From Ruegeria arenilitoris (GTDB lineage Bacteria > Pseudomonadota > Alphaproteobacteria > Rhodobacterales > Rhodobacteraceae), in contig NZ_WQHP01000008.1 in NCBI RefSeq assembly GCF_013035315.1, positions 103,466-167,465 of the forward strand: a stretch of DNA of 64,000 nucleotides. The letters are read 5' to 3'. The notes beneath the pieces are model-generated. The model saw only the letters and a list, made by a program, of their open reading frames with translations, did not search any database and was not told the origin of the DNA. Below are positions 53,316-61,951 of the stretch, in pieces. Every line of letters begins with the position of its first letter. Within the stretch, counting starts at the first letter, position 1. The translations under genes and the position numbers were made by a program.

Positions 53316-56300
53316 TCTGCTTCTCCCCGTCCTTGTCGAAGAAGATCGGGTCCACGATCTTTGCTTTGTAGGTTTTGCCGTCGGTTCCGGGGAACTCGAC
53401 AATCTCGCCCATTCGGTCGGGACCGTGCTTGATCAGCCCCATGGCAATGCCCTTGCCCAGATTGGCCGAGTAGTAGGTCGAGGTCACACGCCCGATCATA
53501 TTGCGCTGACCGTTGGCGTTGACACCCTCGCCCACTGCGTAAGCTCCATCAGGCAGGACGGAACCATCCACAGTCTCAAGCCCAACCAATTTCCAGCGAT
53601 CCGGGTCGGTCATATGCGACCGCTCCTGCGCGCGCTTTCCAAGGAAATCTTCTTTCTTTTTCGAGATCGCCCAGTTTAGCCCCAGATCCTGCGGGATCAC
53701 GGTGCCGTCGGTCTCGTCCCCGATCATGATAAAGCCCTTCTCGGCCCGCAGGATGTGCAGACATTCGGTGCCATACGGCATCACCCCGAACTCTTTTCCG
53801 GCCTCCATCAGCGCGTTCCAGAAAGCCTGTCCTTGCGATGCAGGAACCGCTATCTCGCAGCTCAGCTCACCCGAGAAAGAGATCCGGTAGACACGGCAAT
53901 CGAACCCGCCGATCTGACCGTCACGCCACTCCATAAACGGCAGCGCTTCGGGGCTGACATCCATGCCACCCAGCTTCTCCAACACTTTGCGAGCATTAGG
54001 GCCGACCACGGCGACCTGAGCGTATTGCTCGGTCACGTTGGCAACGTAGACTTTCCAGTCCCACCACTCGGTCTGCAGCCACTCTTCCATATGGGCGTGG
54101 ATACGTTCCGCTCCGCCGGTGGTTGTGTGGCACAGCCAGGTGTCTTCGTCGATCCGGGCGACTACGCCGTCGTCGATCAGGAACCCGTTTTCCGAACACA
54201 TCAGACCGTAGCGGCATTTGCCGATCTTCAGCGTGGACATCATGTTGGTGTACATCATGTCCAGGAATTTCCCGGCATCCGGGCCTTTGACGATCAGTTT
54301 GCCCAGCGTTGAGGCATCCAACAGTCCAAGGTTATCACGGGTGTTTTTCACCTCGCGGTTCACCGCATCATGGACGGTTTCACCTGCACGAACATAGGCA
54401 TACGGACGGCGCCAATGGCCGACTGGCTCCCAATCGGCGCCGTTTTTGTCGTGCCAGTCTTGCATCGGAGTACGACGGATCGGCTGGAAAACCTCGCCCC
54501 GCGCTTCGCCGCCAATCGCACCCATCGAAATTGGGGTGTACGGCGGGCGGAATGTGGTGGTACCGACCTTCGGGATTTCCGATTCCAGCGCATCAGCAAG
54601 GATCGCCAGACCGTTGATGTTGCTCAACTTACCCTGGTCGGTTGCCATGCCCAGCGTGGTGTAGCGCTTGGTATGTTCAACGCTTTCATACCCTTCACGC
54701 GCGGCCAGCTGAACGTCCGAGACTTTGACGTCGTTCTGGAAATCCAGCCAAGACTTCATGCGCAGCTGGATTTCAGCATTCGCGGGCATGAGCCAGACAG
54801 CTTCCATCGGGGCTTCGCCGGTTGTTTCGCCGGACGGAGCCTTGGTGTTCTTAGGCTTGAACCCAGCGGCTTTGGCGGCGGCTTTGCCCGCAGCGTGCGC
54901 GTCGGTCAAAACCTCGCCCAAGGCCAAGGGTCCGTTGGACGCACCTGCGGCCACGACAAACCCTTCTCCATTTGCGCCCAACGGAGGACGATCGGGATCC
55001 GGGCGGAAATGCGCGTTGGCGTCATCCCAGATCAGTTTGCCGCCGCAATGCGACCACATATGCACGACCGGAGACCATCCGCCCGACATTGCCACCGCGT
55101 CGCACTCAACCTCTTCGCGAGCGCCGCCAATGCCTTCCTGATTGCAGATTGCAACCTTCTTGACGCGTTTGCCGCCCTTGACCTTGGCGATCGCCTTGCC
55201 GGGGTCGACGCGGATGCCAAGCTGACGTGCCTCTTCGGCCAGAGGACCCGCTGCGGCGCGCGCATCGACCACGCGCAGGACATTCACGCCCGCCTGTTTC
55301 AGGATGATCGCTGTCCGATACGCGTCGTCATTGTTGGTGGCCACGATCACTTTTTCGCCCGGTGTTACACCCCAGTTCACCACATAGTCGCGCATCGCCG
55401 AGGCCAGCATGACGCCTGGGACATCGTTACCAGCAAAGGACAACGGGCGTTCGATGGCACCCGTCGCGGTGACCACCTGCTTGGCGCGAATGCGCCACAG
55501 GCGGTGACGCGGACCTTGTGTGCCCGGCTTATGGTCATTCAGGCGCTCATACCCCAGCACATAGCCATGGTCATAGACACCTGCCCCCATGCAACGAGCG
55601 CGCATGGTGACGTTATCCATTGTTTCAAGCTCGGAAACCAATTGTTCCACGAACTTATCCACAGGCTCGCCGTCGATGGTTCCCCCATCGACCGGAGCGC
55701 GGCCACCCCAATGGGCCGTCTGTTCGATCAGCAGAACCTTGGCACCGGATTGGGCCGCGGCCTTGGCCGCTTGCAGACCCGCGATACCGCCGCCGATCAC
55801 CAGAACATCGGTGAAGGCATAGAAGTGCTCGTAGGTGTCGGCGTCGCGGCTATCCTTGTCGGGGGCTTTGCCCAGACCGGCGGATTGACGGATGAACGGT
55901 TCGTAGACGTGTTTCCAGAACGGCTTCGGATGGATGAACATCTTGTAGTAGAAACCAGCCGGCAGGAAGCGCGACAGATGGGTGTTGATCGAGCCCACGT
56001 CGAACTCGAGGTTCGGCCAGTGGTTCTGCGACACCGAGGTTAGGCCGTTGAAAAGTTCGGTCGTGGTGGCGCGCTGGTTCGGCTCAAACCGATTGCCCTC
56101 GCCAAGCCCAACCAGGGCGTTCGGCTCTTCCGCGCCGCTGGCGACAACGCCGCGCGGACGGTGGTACTTGAACGACCGGCCCATCATCATCTGGTCATTG
56201 GCCAACAGAGCCGAGGCAAGCGTGTCGCCCTCATAGCCCTGCATCGAAGTGCCGTTGAAGGTGAACGTGACCTTTTTCGACCGGTCAATCAGCCGGCCTT

Positions 56301-56322
56301 GTTTTGCGAGACGGGTGCTCAT
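53308..56322 (-). CDS. soxA: Sarcosine oxidase alpha subunit
   Basis: Largest subunit; carries NAD and helps pass the oxidised one-carbon unit to tetrahydrofolate as 5,10-methylene-THF. It has 1004 residues: an N-terminal ferredoxin-like segment (YEGDTLASALLANDQMMMGR), a dinucleotide-binding domain (VLVIGGGIAGLQAAKAAAQS at about residue 173), a second nucleotide region (GEKVIVATNNDDAYRTAIIL), and a C-terminal GcvT-type folate-binding domain (GTECLHILRAEKGFIMIGDE). Preceded by GAAAGG. Confidence 0.96.
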   Translation of the reverse strand: MSTRLAKQGRLIDRSKKVTFTFNGTSMQGYEGDTLASALLANDQMMMGRSFKYHRPRGVVASGAEEPNALVGLGEGNRFEPNQRATTTELFNGLTSVSQNHWPNLEFDVGSINTHLSRFLPAGFYYKMFIHPKPFWKHVYEPFIRQSAGLGKAPDKDSRDADTYEHFYAFTDVLVIGGGIAGLQAAKAAAQSGAKVLLIEQTAHWGGRAPVDGGTIDGEPVDKFVEQLVSELETMDNVTMRARCMGAGVYDHGYVLGYERLNDHKPGTQGPRHRLWRIRAKQVVTATGAIERPLSFAGNDVPGVMLASAMRDYVVNWGVTPGEKVIVATNNDDAYRTAIILKQAGVNVLRVVDARAAAGPLAEEARQLGIRVDPGKAIAKVKGGKRVKKVAICNQEGIGGAREEVECDAVAMSGGWSPVVHMWSHCGGKLIWDDANAHFRPDPDRPPLGANGEGFVVAAGASNGPLALGEVLTDAHAAGKAAAKAAGFKPKNTKAPSGETTGEAPMEAVWLMPANAEIQLRMKSWLDFQNDVKVSDVQLAAREGYESVEHTKRYTTLGMATDQGKLSNINGLAILADALESEIPKVGTTTFRPPYTPISMGAIGGEARGEVFQPIRRTPMQDWHDKNGADWEPVGHWRRPYAYVRAGETVHDAVNREVKNTRDNLGLLDASTLGKLIVKGPDAGKFLDMMYTNMMSTLKIGKCRYGLMCSENGFLIDDGVVARIDEDTWLCHTTTGGAERIHAHMEEWLQTEWWDWKVYVANVTEQYAQVAVVGPNARKVLEKLGGMDVSPEALPFMEWRDGQIGGFDCRVYRISFSGELSCEIAVPASQGQAFWNALMEAGKEFGVMPYGTECLHILRAEKGFIMIGDETDGTVIPQDLGLNWAISKKKEDFLGKRAQERSHMTDPDRWKLVGLETVDGSVLPDGAYAVGEGVNANGQRNMIGRVTSTYYSANLGKGIAMGLIKHGPDRMGEIVEFPGTDGKTYKAKIVDPIFFDKDGEKQNV

Positions 56323-56365
56323 GTTGCGGACCTTTCGCAGGCGGAATTACGGATGGCGGCGCGGA

Positions 56366-56695
56366 TCATTTGTACTCTCTCCACGTCCAGCCGGGACGCT
56401 TTGCGGTGATCGCGTCCTTGATTTCTTGGGGCGGCTCGGTGGTCTGGGCCGAATAAGTTCCAAACACTTCCAACGTTTGCGTACAGCGCGCAGCGTGGAA
56501 CCACTTGCCGCAGCCGTTGCTGTGACGCCAGCGTTCGAAATGAACGCCTTTGGGGTTTTCGCGCATGAACAGATAGTCGTGGAACTCATCCTCGGACGAG
56601 CCCGGACCATAGCGTTTCAGATGCGCCTCACCACCGGCGGTGAGTTCAGTTTCTTCGGCATCGACGCCGCAATAAGGGCAATTCAGGATCAGCAT
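56366..56695 (-). CDS. soxD: Sarcosine oxidase delta subunit
   Basis: A 109-residue zinc-binding subunit of sarcosine oxidase, starting at the ATG at 56695 (AAGGA seven bases upstream). The zinc ligands are in LNCPYCGVDAEE and the later HSNGCGKWFHAARCTQ region. The family stretch DYLFMRENPKGVHFERWRH is present. It sits between soxB and soxA, the standard order. Confidence 0.94.
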   Translation of the reverse strand: MLILNCPYCGVDAEETELTAGGEAHLKRYGPGSSEDEFHDYLFMRENPKGVHFERWRHSNGCGKWFHAARCTQTLEVFGTYSAQTTEPPQEIKDAITAKRPGWTWREYK

Positions 56696-56770
56696 GTGAT
56701 CATCCTTTTGGCGGTCGGTTGGCACCGCGGCCAACCAGAATTCTAAACAGTGGCGCTTTTAGGTCGGACC

Positions 56771-58015
56771 CTAGTGCGCCACCCCGGCAGCAACGCTTTC
56801 GTCGATAAAGCGGCCTTCTTTGAAGCGGTCCAGCGTGAAGGCTTCGGTCAGCGGTGAATGACCCGTGGCCATCAGCTGCGCCATGCCCCAGCCCGAGCCC
56901 GGGATGGCCTTGAAGCCGCCCGTGCCCCAGCCGCAGTTGATGAAGCAACCGCCCAGAGGTGTTTTCGACAAGATCGGTGACCGGTCACCGGTCATGTCCA
57001 CGATCCCGCCCCACTGGCGCAGCATCTTCAGACGCGAGATCATCGGGAAGGTCTCGACCAACGCCCGCACCGTTTCCTCGATATGGTGGAACGAACCGCG
57101 CTGCGTGAAATTGTTGTACGCGTCGGTACCACCGCCGATCACCATCTCGCCTTTGTCAGACTGAGACATATAGCCGTGCACGGTGTTCGCCATCACGACT
57201 ACATCCATGCAGGGTTTGATCGGCTCGGACACCAGAGCCTGCAGCGCAATCGCCTCAAGCGGCAGACGGAAGCCTGCCATCTCGGCCAGCTGGCCGGAAT
57301 GCCCCGCAACCACGATGCCAAGTTTTTCGCAATCAATCGCGCCCTTGGTTGTATCCACACCAACGACACGGCCATTTTCCGACCTTATACTGGTGACTTC
57401 GCACTGCTGGATGATGTCCATGCCCATCGCGGAACATGCACGGGCATACCCCCACGCAACCGCGTCATGGCGAGCTGTGCCGCCGCGTTCCTGCCACAGG
57501 GCACCCAGAACCGGATAACGCGGCCCGTCGATGTTGATGATCGGCACCAGTTCCTTGACGCGCTCTGGCCCGATCCATTCGGTCTTTACGCCCTGCAGCG
57601 CGTTCGCATGCGCGGTACGCTGATAGCCGCGAATCTCGTGCTGGGTTTGCGCCAGCATCATGACGCCGCGAGGGCTGAACATGATGTTATAGTTCAGCTC
57701 CTGGCTCAGATCTTCGTACAGGCCACGCGCCTTTTCATAAAGCGCAGCAGACGGATCCTGCAGATAGTTCGAGCGGATGATGGTCGTGTTGCGGCCGGTG
57801 TTTCCACCGCCCAGCCAGCCCTTTTCGATCACGGCAACATTCTGGATGCCGTAGTTCTTGCCCAGGTAATACGCCGTGGCCAATCCGTGGCCGCCGGCAC
57901 CGACGATGATGACGTCGTATTTCTTCTTGGGCTCGGGCGAACGCCACGCGCGCTCCCATCCGGTGTGATAGCGCAGCGCTTCGCGCGCCACAGCAAAGGC
58001 TGAATAGTGTTTCAT
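56771..58015 (-). CDS. soxB: Sarcosine oxidase beta subunit
   Basis: The FAD- and FMN-bearing subunit that oxidises sarcosine (N-methylglycine) to glycine with production of hydrogen peroxide. It has 414 residues from the ATG at 58015 (MKHYSAFAVAREALRYHTGW); an ATG four codons upstream is an alternative. The FAD-binding motif is VIIVGAGGHGLATAYYLG, and the histidine in GTARHDAVAWGYAR is probably the covalent FMN attachment site. First gene of soxBDAG, preceded by a 14-bp direct repeat. Confidence 0.95.
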   Translation of the reverse strand: MKHYSAFAVAREALRYHTGWERAWRSPEPKKKYDVIIVGAGGHGLATAYYLGKNYGIQNVAVIEKGWLGGGNTGRNTTIIRSNYLQDPSAALYEKARGLYEDLSQELNYNIMFSPRGVMMLAQTQHEIRGYQRTAHANALQGVKTEWIGPERVKELVPIINIDGPRYPVLGALWQERGGTARHDAVAWGYARACSAMGMDIIQQCEVTSIRSENGRVVGVDTTKGAIDCEKLGIVVAGHSGQLAEMAGFRLPLEAIALQALVSEPIKPCMDVVVMANTVHGYMSQSDKGEMVIGGGTDAYNNFTQRGSFHHIEETVRALVETFPMISRLKMLRQWGGIVDMTGDRSPILSKTPLGGCFINCGWGTGGFKAIPGSGWGMAQLMATGHSPLTEAFTLDRFKEGRFIDESVAAGVAH

Positions 58016-58099
58016 AAGCGAATCCATCCGGTTCGGTGATTGGGCGAAGATATGCCGTGTAACGACAATACGCCCCTGCCGTGCAACGCCGTAATATCG

Positions 58100-58133
58100 C
58101 ATTATTGCGACATAGGCTCCATTATTGCGACAT
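58100..58133. repeat. 14-bp direct repeat in the sox/ccmI divergent region
   Basis: CATTATTGCGACAT occurs twice without mismatch, at 58100-58113 and 58120-58133, a 20-base period (about two helical turns). It lies 85 bases before soxB on one side and 79 bases before ccmI on the other. Same-face direct repeats suit an activator dimer, for example of the AraC family. Confidence 0.7.
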
Positions 58134-58211
58134 GAAGTCGAACAGCGGCCATTTGTCCCTTTTTTCGCCCTGCCCAGAGGTCTAAGTCAGGGCAGCCATA
58201 TCGGAGAAGCC

Positions 58212-59438
58212 ATGACGTTCTGGGCCCTGATCATCTTGACCGCGCTGGTAACAGCGGTGTTTTTGGGTTTTTCCCTGCTGCGGGGGCGCGATACGCGCGA
58301 ACCGGCCGCTGCTTATGACCTGCGAGTTTATCGTGAACAGCTGGCGGGAGTGGACAAGGATCTGGCGCGCGGCGTTATTGGCGAAGCAGATGCCGAGCGT
58401 GTGCGAACTGAAATCTCGCGTCGTATTCTGGCGGCTGATGCCCAAATGCAGGCGCAGACAGCGCAGGCCGGGCCACCGGTTTGGGTCACGATCACTGGGA
58501 TTGCGCTTGTTGGTGCCTTTCTGGTTGGGGGCGCGGCCTGGATGTACAACCTTATGGGCGCAGCGGGCCTGCCGGATCAGCCGTTGTCTCTGCGGCTTGA
58601 ACAGGCCGAAATTCTCCGCGCGGAACGCCCCAATCAGGCCGAGGCAGAAGCCGCCGCAACGCCAGCCCCGCTGCCGGAGTTGGATGAAAGCTACGCCTCT
58701 TTGCTGAACCAGCTTCGCGAAACCGTGGCTGCGCGCCCTGACGATCTTCAGGGGCACATTCTTCTGGCACAACATGAAGCGAACGCAGGGAATTTTCCGG
58801 CGGCCTACAAAGCTCAACAGCGTGTCATCGAATTGTCTGGAGATCAGGTTCCTGCGGACGCCTATTCGCATCTGGCCGAAATGATGATCCTGTCGGCACG
58901 CGGATATGTGTCGCCCGAAGCCGAAGAGGCGCTGCGTCAGGCGCTGCAGCGCGATCCTCGCCATGGTCCGGCGCTGTATTACCTGGGCCAGATGATGGTG
59001 CAGGTCGGGCGGCCTGACATTGGATACCGTATCTGGACCGACGCGCTGCGCAACGCGCCTGCCGGAGCTCCTTGGGCGGATGCGATCCTGGCGCAGCTGG
59101 ATGAACTGGCCTTCCGCGCAGGTGTGTTCAACGCGCCCGAGATTCCGGCACCCGCAATTTCTGGTCCCTCGCAGGACGATATCGATGCTGCGGCCGCCCT
59201 GCCCCCCGAAGAACGGCAAGAGATGATCCGTGGCATGGTCAATCAGCTGTCGGACCGGCTGGCCACCGAAGGTGGTGCGCCAGAAGACTGGGCCCGCCTG
59301 ATAGCTGCGCTGGGCGTTCTGGGCGAAGGACAGCGCGCCATCGACATCAAGAACGAGGCGATGGAAGTCTTTGCCGGAAACGCAGAAGCGCTCGAGATCA
59401 TCGACGCCGCAGCCTACCAAGCCGGTATCGCACAATGA
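58212..59438 (+). CDS. ccmI: Cytochrome c biogenesis protein CcmI
   Basis: Binds apocytochrome c and delivers it to the CcmFH heme ligase. It has 408 residues from the ATG at 58212 (GGAGAAGCC upstream). Two membrane helices (TFWALIILTALVTAVFLGFS and VWVTITGIALVGAFLVGGAA) flank a cytoplasmic loop with AAAYDLRVYREQLAGVDKD, typical of CcmI. A large periplasmic TPR domain follows (LLNQLRETVAARPDDLQGHI and ALYYLGQMMVQVGRPDIGYR). Far from ccmABCDG; overlaps ruvX by four bases. Confidence 0.94.
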   Translation: MTFWALIILTALVTAVFLGFSLLRGRDTREPAAAYDLRVYREQLAGVDKDLARGVIGEADAERVRTEISRRILAADAQMQAQTAQAGPPVWVTITGIALVGAFLVGGAAWMYNLMGAAGLPDQPLSLRLEQAEILRAERPNQAEAEAAATPAPLPELDESYASLLNQLRETVAARPDDLQGHILLAQHEANAGNFPAAYKAQQRVIELSGDQVPADAYSHLAEMMILSARGYVSPEAEEALRQALQRDPRHGPALYYLGQMMVQVGRPDIGYRIWTDALRNAPAGAPWADAILAQLDELAFRAGVFNAPEIPAPAISGPSQDDIDAAAALPPEERQEMIRGMVNQLSDRLATEGGAPEDWARLIAALGVLGEGQRAIDIKNEAMEVFAGNAEALEIIDAAAYQAGIAQ

Positions 59439-59899
59439 TCCATGACGCTTTTGAAGATTTCGCGGCCAATCTTCCGCCGATGACAGCGCTGATGGGGCTG
59501 GATCTGGGCGAAAAGACCATCGGTGTCGCCGTGTCCGACCGGATGCGCGGTGTCGCCAGCCCGCTTGAGACTGTGCGGCGTAAAAAATTCACTCTCGATT
59601 CCGCTCGCCTGCTGGAGATCATCGCAGATCGCGAGATCGGCGGTGTTATCCTCGGCCTGCCTAAAAACATGGACGGGACCGAAGGCCCTCGCTGCCAATC
59701 AACCCGCGCTTTTGCCCGAAACCTGTCGCGCCTGACCGAGGTTTCAATCGGCTTTTGGGATGAACGGCTTAGCACGGTTGCGGCAGAAAAAGCACTGCTG
59801 GAGGCGGATACGACACGAAAACGTCGCGGACAGGTTATCGATCACGTTGCGGCTGGCTATATTCTGCAAGGAGCGCTGGATAGGCTGCGCTTTTTGTAA
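59435..59899 (+). CDS. ruvX: RuvX/YqgF-type RNase H-like nuclease
   Basis: A putative Holliday junction resolvase or pre-16S rRNA nuclease. It has 154 residues with an RNase H-like fold: the first acidic residue in MGLDLGEKTIGVAVSD, GLPKNMDGTEGPR, then GFWDERLSTVAAEKALLEAD and the final acidic DHVAAGYILQGAL. It overlaps ccmI by an ATGA junction. The 16S-processing role is the better supported one in E. coli. Confidence 0.93.
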   Translation: MIHDAFEDFAANLPPMTALMGLDLGEKTIGVAVSDRMRGVASPLETVRRKKFTLDSARLLEIIADREIGGVILGLPKNMDGTEGPRCQSTRAFARNLSRLTEVSIGFWDERLSTVAAEKALLEADTTRKRRGQVIDHVAAGYILQGALDRLRFL

Positions 59900-59916
59900 C
59901 GGCACGGGGAACACCG

Positions 59917-60150
59917 ATGACAAACATGGTCTGGAAAAGGAACGAGGTCGAAAGCCCTTGCATCCAGATTTGCGTCGTGCACCCGACCGAACGCATCTGT
60001 ACCGGCTGCTATCGCACCATTGACGAGATCACGCGCTGGTCAAAAATGGATAGCAGTGAACGCGCAGAAATCATGGAAGATCTGCCTGCCCGCAAACCGC
60101 GCCTTGCCAAGCGGCGCGGCGGACGTTCTGCACGCTTGAACAAGTCCTAA
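59917..60150 (+). CDS. DUF1289 small Cys-rich protein
   Basis: A 77-residue protein with GGGGA before its ATG. It carries the family pattern SPCIQICVVHPTERICTGCY followed by RTIDEITRWSKM, i.e. four cysteines that probably bind iron-sulfur or zinc. A basic tail (KPRLAKRRGGRSARL) may bind nucleic acid. It follows ruvX by 17 bases and is likely the last gene of ccmI-ruvX-DUF1289. The 257 bases after it hold no supported gene. Confidence 0.88.
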   Translation: MTNMVWKRNEVESPCIQICVVHPTERICTGCYRTIDEITRWSKMDSSERAEIMEDLPARKPRLAKRRGGRSARLNKS

Positions 60151-60407
60151 AATCCTCAATTCAGGGATGTATCCGCGCCGCTGCGAGTTGGTCTGAACTA
60201 CGAGGGGGTCAAGTTCTAAGACAAACGGTGAGTGAGTGGCAACCCACAGCGGCGTTTCAAAATTGTGTTTCGCCCGAAGTGGTTAGACGGGCGGACACTG
60301 TTTGCTTAATGTTTTTTGACCAGTCGATCAAGAAAAATTGAACGCTCGCTTACTTAACTTGACGTAATGGTCAATTTGCGCAGCATTTATGTTGCAAAAC
60401 AGACGCG

Positions 60408-61136
60408 CTATCCCGCCGCCAGCCAGGTCTTTGAGCTTTCAAACTCTTCGGACGGAAAGAACTGCGTACGCGCGCCAAGAACATGACTGGCCACGCGTTG
60501 CGCGATATGCTGCCAGGCCTTGTCCCCCACAATGGCCGCGCGGTCCAACAGTCCTACGTGCCCTCGTGCCAGCCGGAAATGCGCGGCCAACGCTGTCAGC
60601 CCCTGCCAGCCGTCAAACTCTCGCAAATCAATCAGCAGGCGAAACCCGTCCTTGGTACTTAGAACGGCATCAAGATCGCGCTCGGCTTGTTTATATTGAT
60701 CCGGGTCCAGTTTTCCCATCAGGCTGATCTGAACACAGGGTCCGCCCAGATCGGTGACATGAATGGCCCCCAGAGATTCTCGCATCCAACGGCGCGCGGC
60801 CTCAAGTTCTGCAAGATCAAAAACCTGAACCGGACACGGCAAAATCGGTGCAGCCAGATGAACGCCGGATCGGACCCAGCCCTGATCGGCTGCAACAGCA
60901 ATGCGGTCGAACCCGCGCCAATGGCTGAGGCCAAGTTTCGTATCCGCCCAAGCGGCACCAAGGTCATAGCCTTGAAATTCTGGTTGAACGATAGCCAGCA
61001 TCCGCACCGCGTCATGATCCGCCAGTGCGGCCTCAATCGCGGGTACCAATGTTTCGCTGTAATCTTTGCTGGTGACTTCGCCGGACAGCTCGACCTCGAT
61101 CTGTGCCCCTTCTGAATCCGTATGAACCGTAATCAT
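60408..61136 (-). CDS. Tandem SpoIIAA-like (STAS-fold) protein
   Basis: A 242-residue cytoplasmic protein from the ATG at 61136 (GGAGGG four bases upstream). It is an internal duplication of the SpoIIAA-like fold: repeat 1 about residues 1-118 (IEVELSGEVTSKDYSETLVP to WMRESLGA) and repeat 2 about residues 122-240 (VQISLMGKLDPDQYKQAERD to SSKTWLAAG). Matching landmarks include LDLR/AIVQ central strands and the VAADQGWVR and AIVGDKAWQH loops. Single-domain relatives are common in marine bacteria; function unknown, possibly lipid or membrane-linked signalling. Confidence 0.8.
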   Translation of the reverse strand: MITVHTDSEGAQIEVELSGEVTSKDYSETLVPAIEAALADHDAVRMLAIVQPEFQGYDLGAAWADTKLGLSHWRGFDRIAVAADQGWVRSGVHLAAPILPCPVQVFDLAELEAARRWMRESLGAIHVTDLGGPCVQISLMGKLDPDQYKQAERDLDAVLSTKDGFRLLIDLREFDGWQGLTALAAHFRLARGHVGLLDRAAIVGDKAWQHIAQRVASHVLGARTQFFPSEEFESSKTWLAAG

Positions 61137-61168
61137 GAAACCCTCCAAACCTGAATAATGGCAGGAGG

Positions 61169-61951
61169 TTACGGGGATTCGATCCACTCCGCCACACCCC
61201 CTGCAAATTCAGGGCGGAAATAGGCGATCATCCGTCCATCCGGCCCGGCCGAAGCCCCGTCGGCCCAGGGCGCAACACCGTGCAGGCAATGGCGATGCAG
61301 CAGATACGCCTCCCCCGGCTTTGCGGGTAACTCGATTCGGGGACAAGTTTCAAAAACCTCGCGGCGGGCTGCCTGATAGATGTCAGTGATGTCGATCTGA
61401 TGCAGGGCGTCCTTGGGCTGGCCCTCCATTGCGCGCGCAAAAGCAGAACCCAGGATCTTGTGGCTGCCTTCCCACAGAACCATTGGGGCGGCGTCCGCGC
61501 TGACCTCGGTCAACGGGATACCAAGGATCCAGGCATGCGGTTCGTCGACGCGTCGGCGACGATCCGGCCCCATAGGGCGCAACCCGTCCACATGTGCCGC
61601 ATCACGGTTCTGCCGGTAACGACTGGCCGCTTCGCTTTCGCCACGGCGCGGTCGTGGATAGCCGGGATAAACAACCGAGACCTGCCCCTTGTGAAGCGGC
61701 AAGTGCCCGTAATGCTGAGAGACAAATGTCATGGCCTGACCTGAAAGAGGGTCCGATTGCCCCACCCTGCCCTCAGGATCGTTGTCCAGCGCATCTACCC
61801 CGATAAACCACGTGCCTTCGCAATCAAGCCACTCGGCAAAGACAAGATCGGTGACCGAGGCCCGCGCCTGCGGCAAGGCATGATCAACCCATCGGGCAAG
61901 GGCAGGATCATACGGAAACCGAATCCAGCCTTTGTCCCAAAAGTCGGTCAC
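61169..61951 (-). CDS. Fe(II)/2-oxoglutarate dioxygenase-like protein (phytanoyl-CoA dioxygenase family)
   Basis: A 260-residue protein from the GTG at 61951, whose GTGA overlaps the stop codon of the upstream exporter gene. The facial triad is visible as H120 and D122 in DAAHVDGLRP and H224 in HCLHGVAPW, with a likely 2-oxoglutarate-binding Arg at 240 (DGRMIAYFRPE). These enzymes couple 2-oxoglutarate decarboxylation to substrate hydroxylation. The substrate is unknown; coupling to a TauE/SafE gene hints at an organosulfur compound. The frame extends to 62059 but only by running inside the exporter gene. Confidence 0.82.
   Translation of the reverse strand: MTDFWDKGWIRFPYDPALARWVDHALPQARASVTDLVFAEWLDCEGTWFIGVDALDNDPEGRVGQSDPLSGQAMTFVSQHYGHLPLHKGQVSVVYPGYPRPRRGESEAASRYRQNRDAAHVDGLRPMGPDRRRRVDEPHAWILGIPLTEVSADAAPMVLWEGSHKILGSAFARAMEGQPKDALHQIDITDIYQAARREVFETCPRIELPAKPGEAYLLHRHCLHGVAPWADGASAGPDGRMIAYFRPEFAGGVAEWIESP

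Noticed and set aside
54370..56043. A 557-codon plus-strand open frame opposite soxA
   Set aside because: soxA is certain on the other strand; the frame is low-complexity Arg/His-rich and matches nothing.
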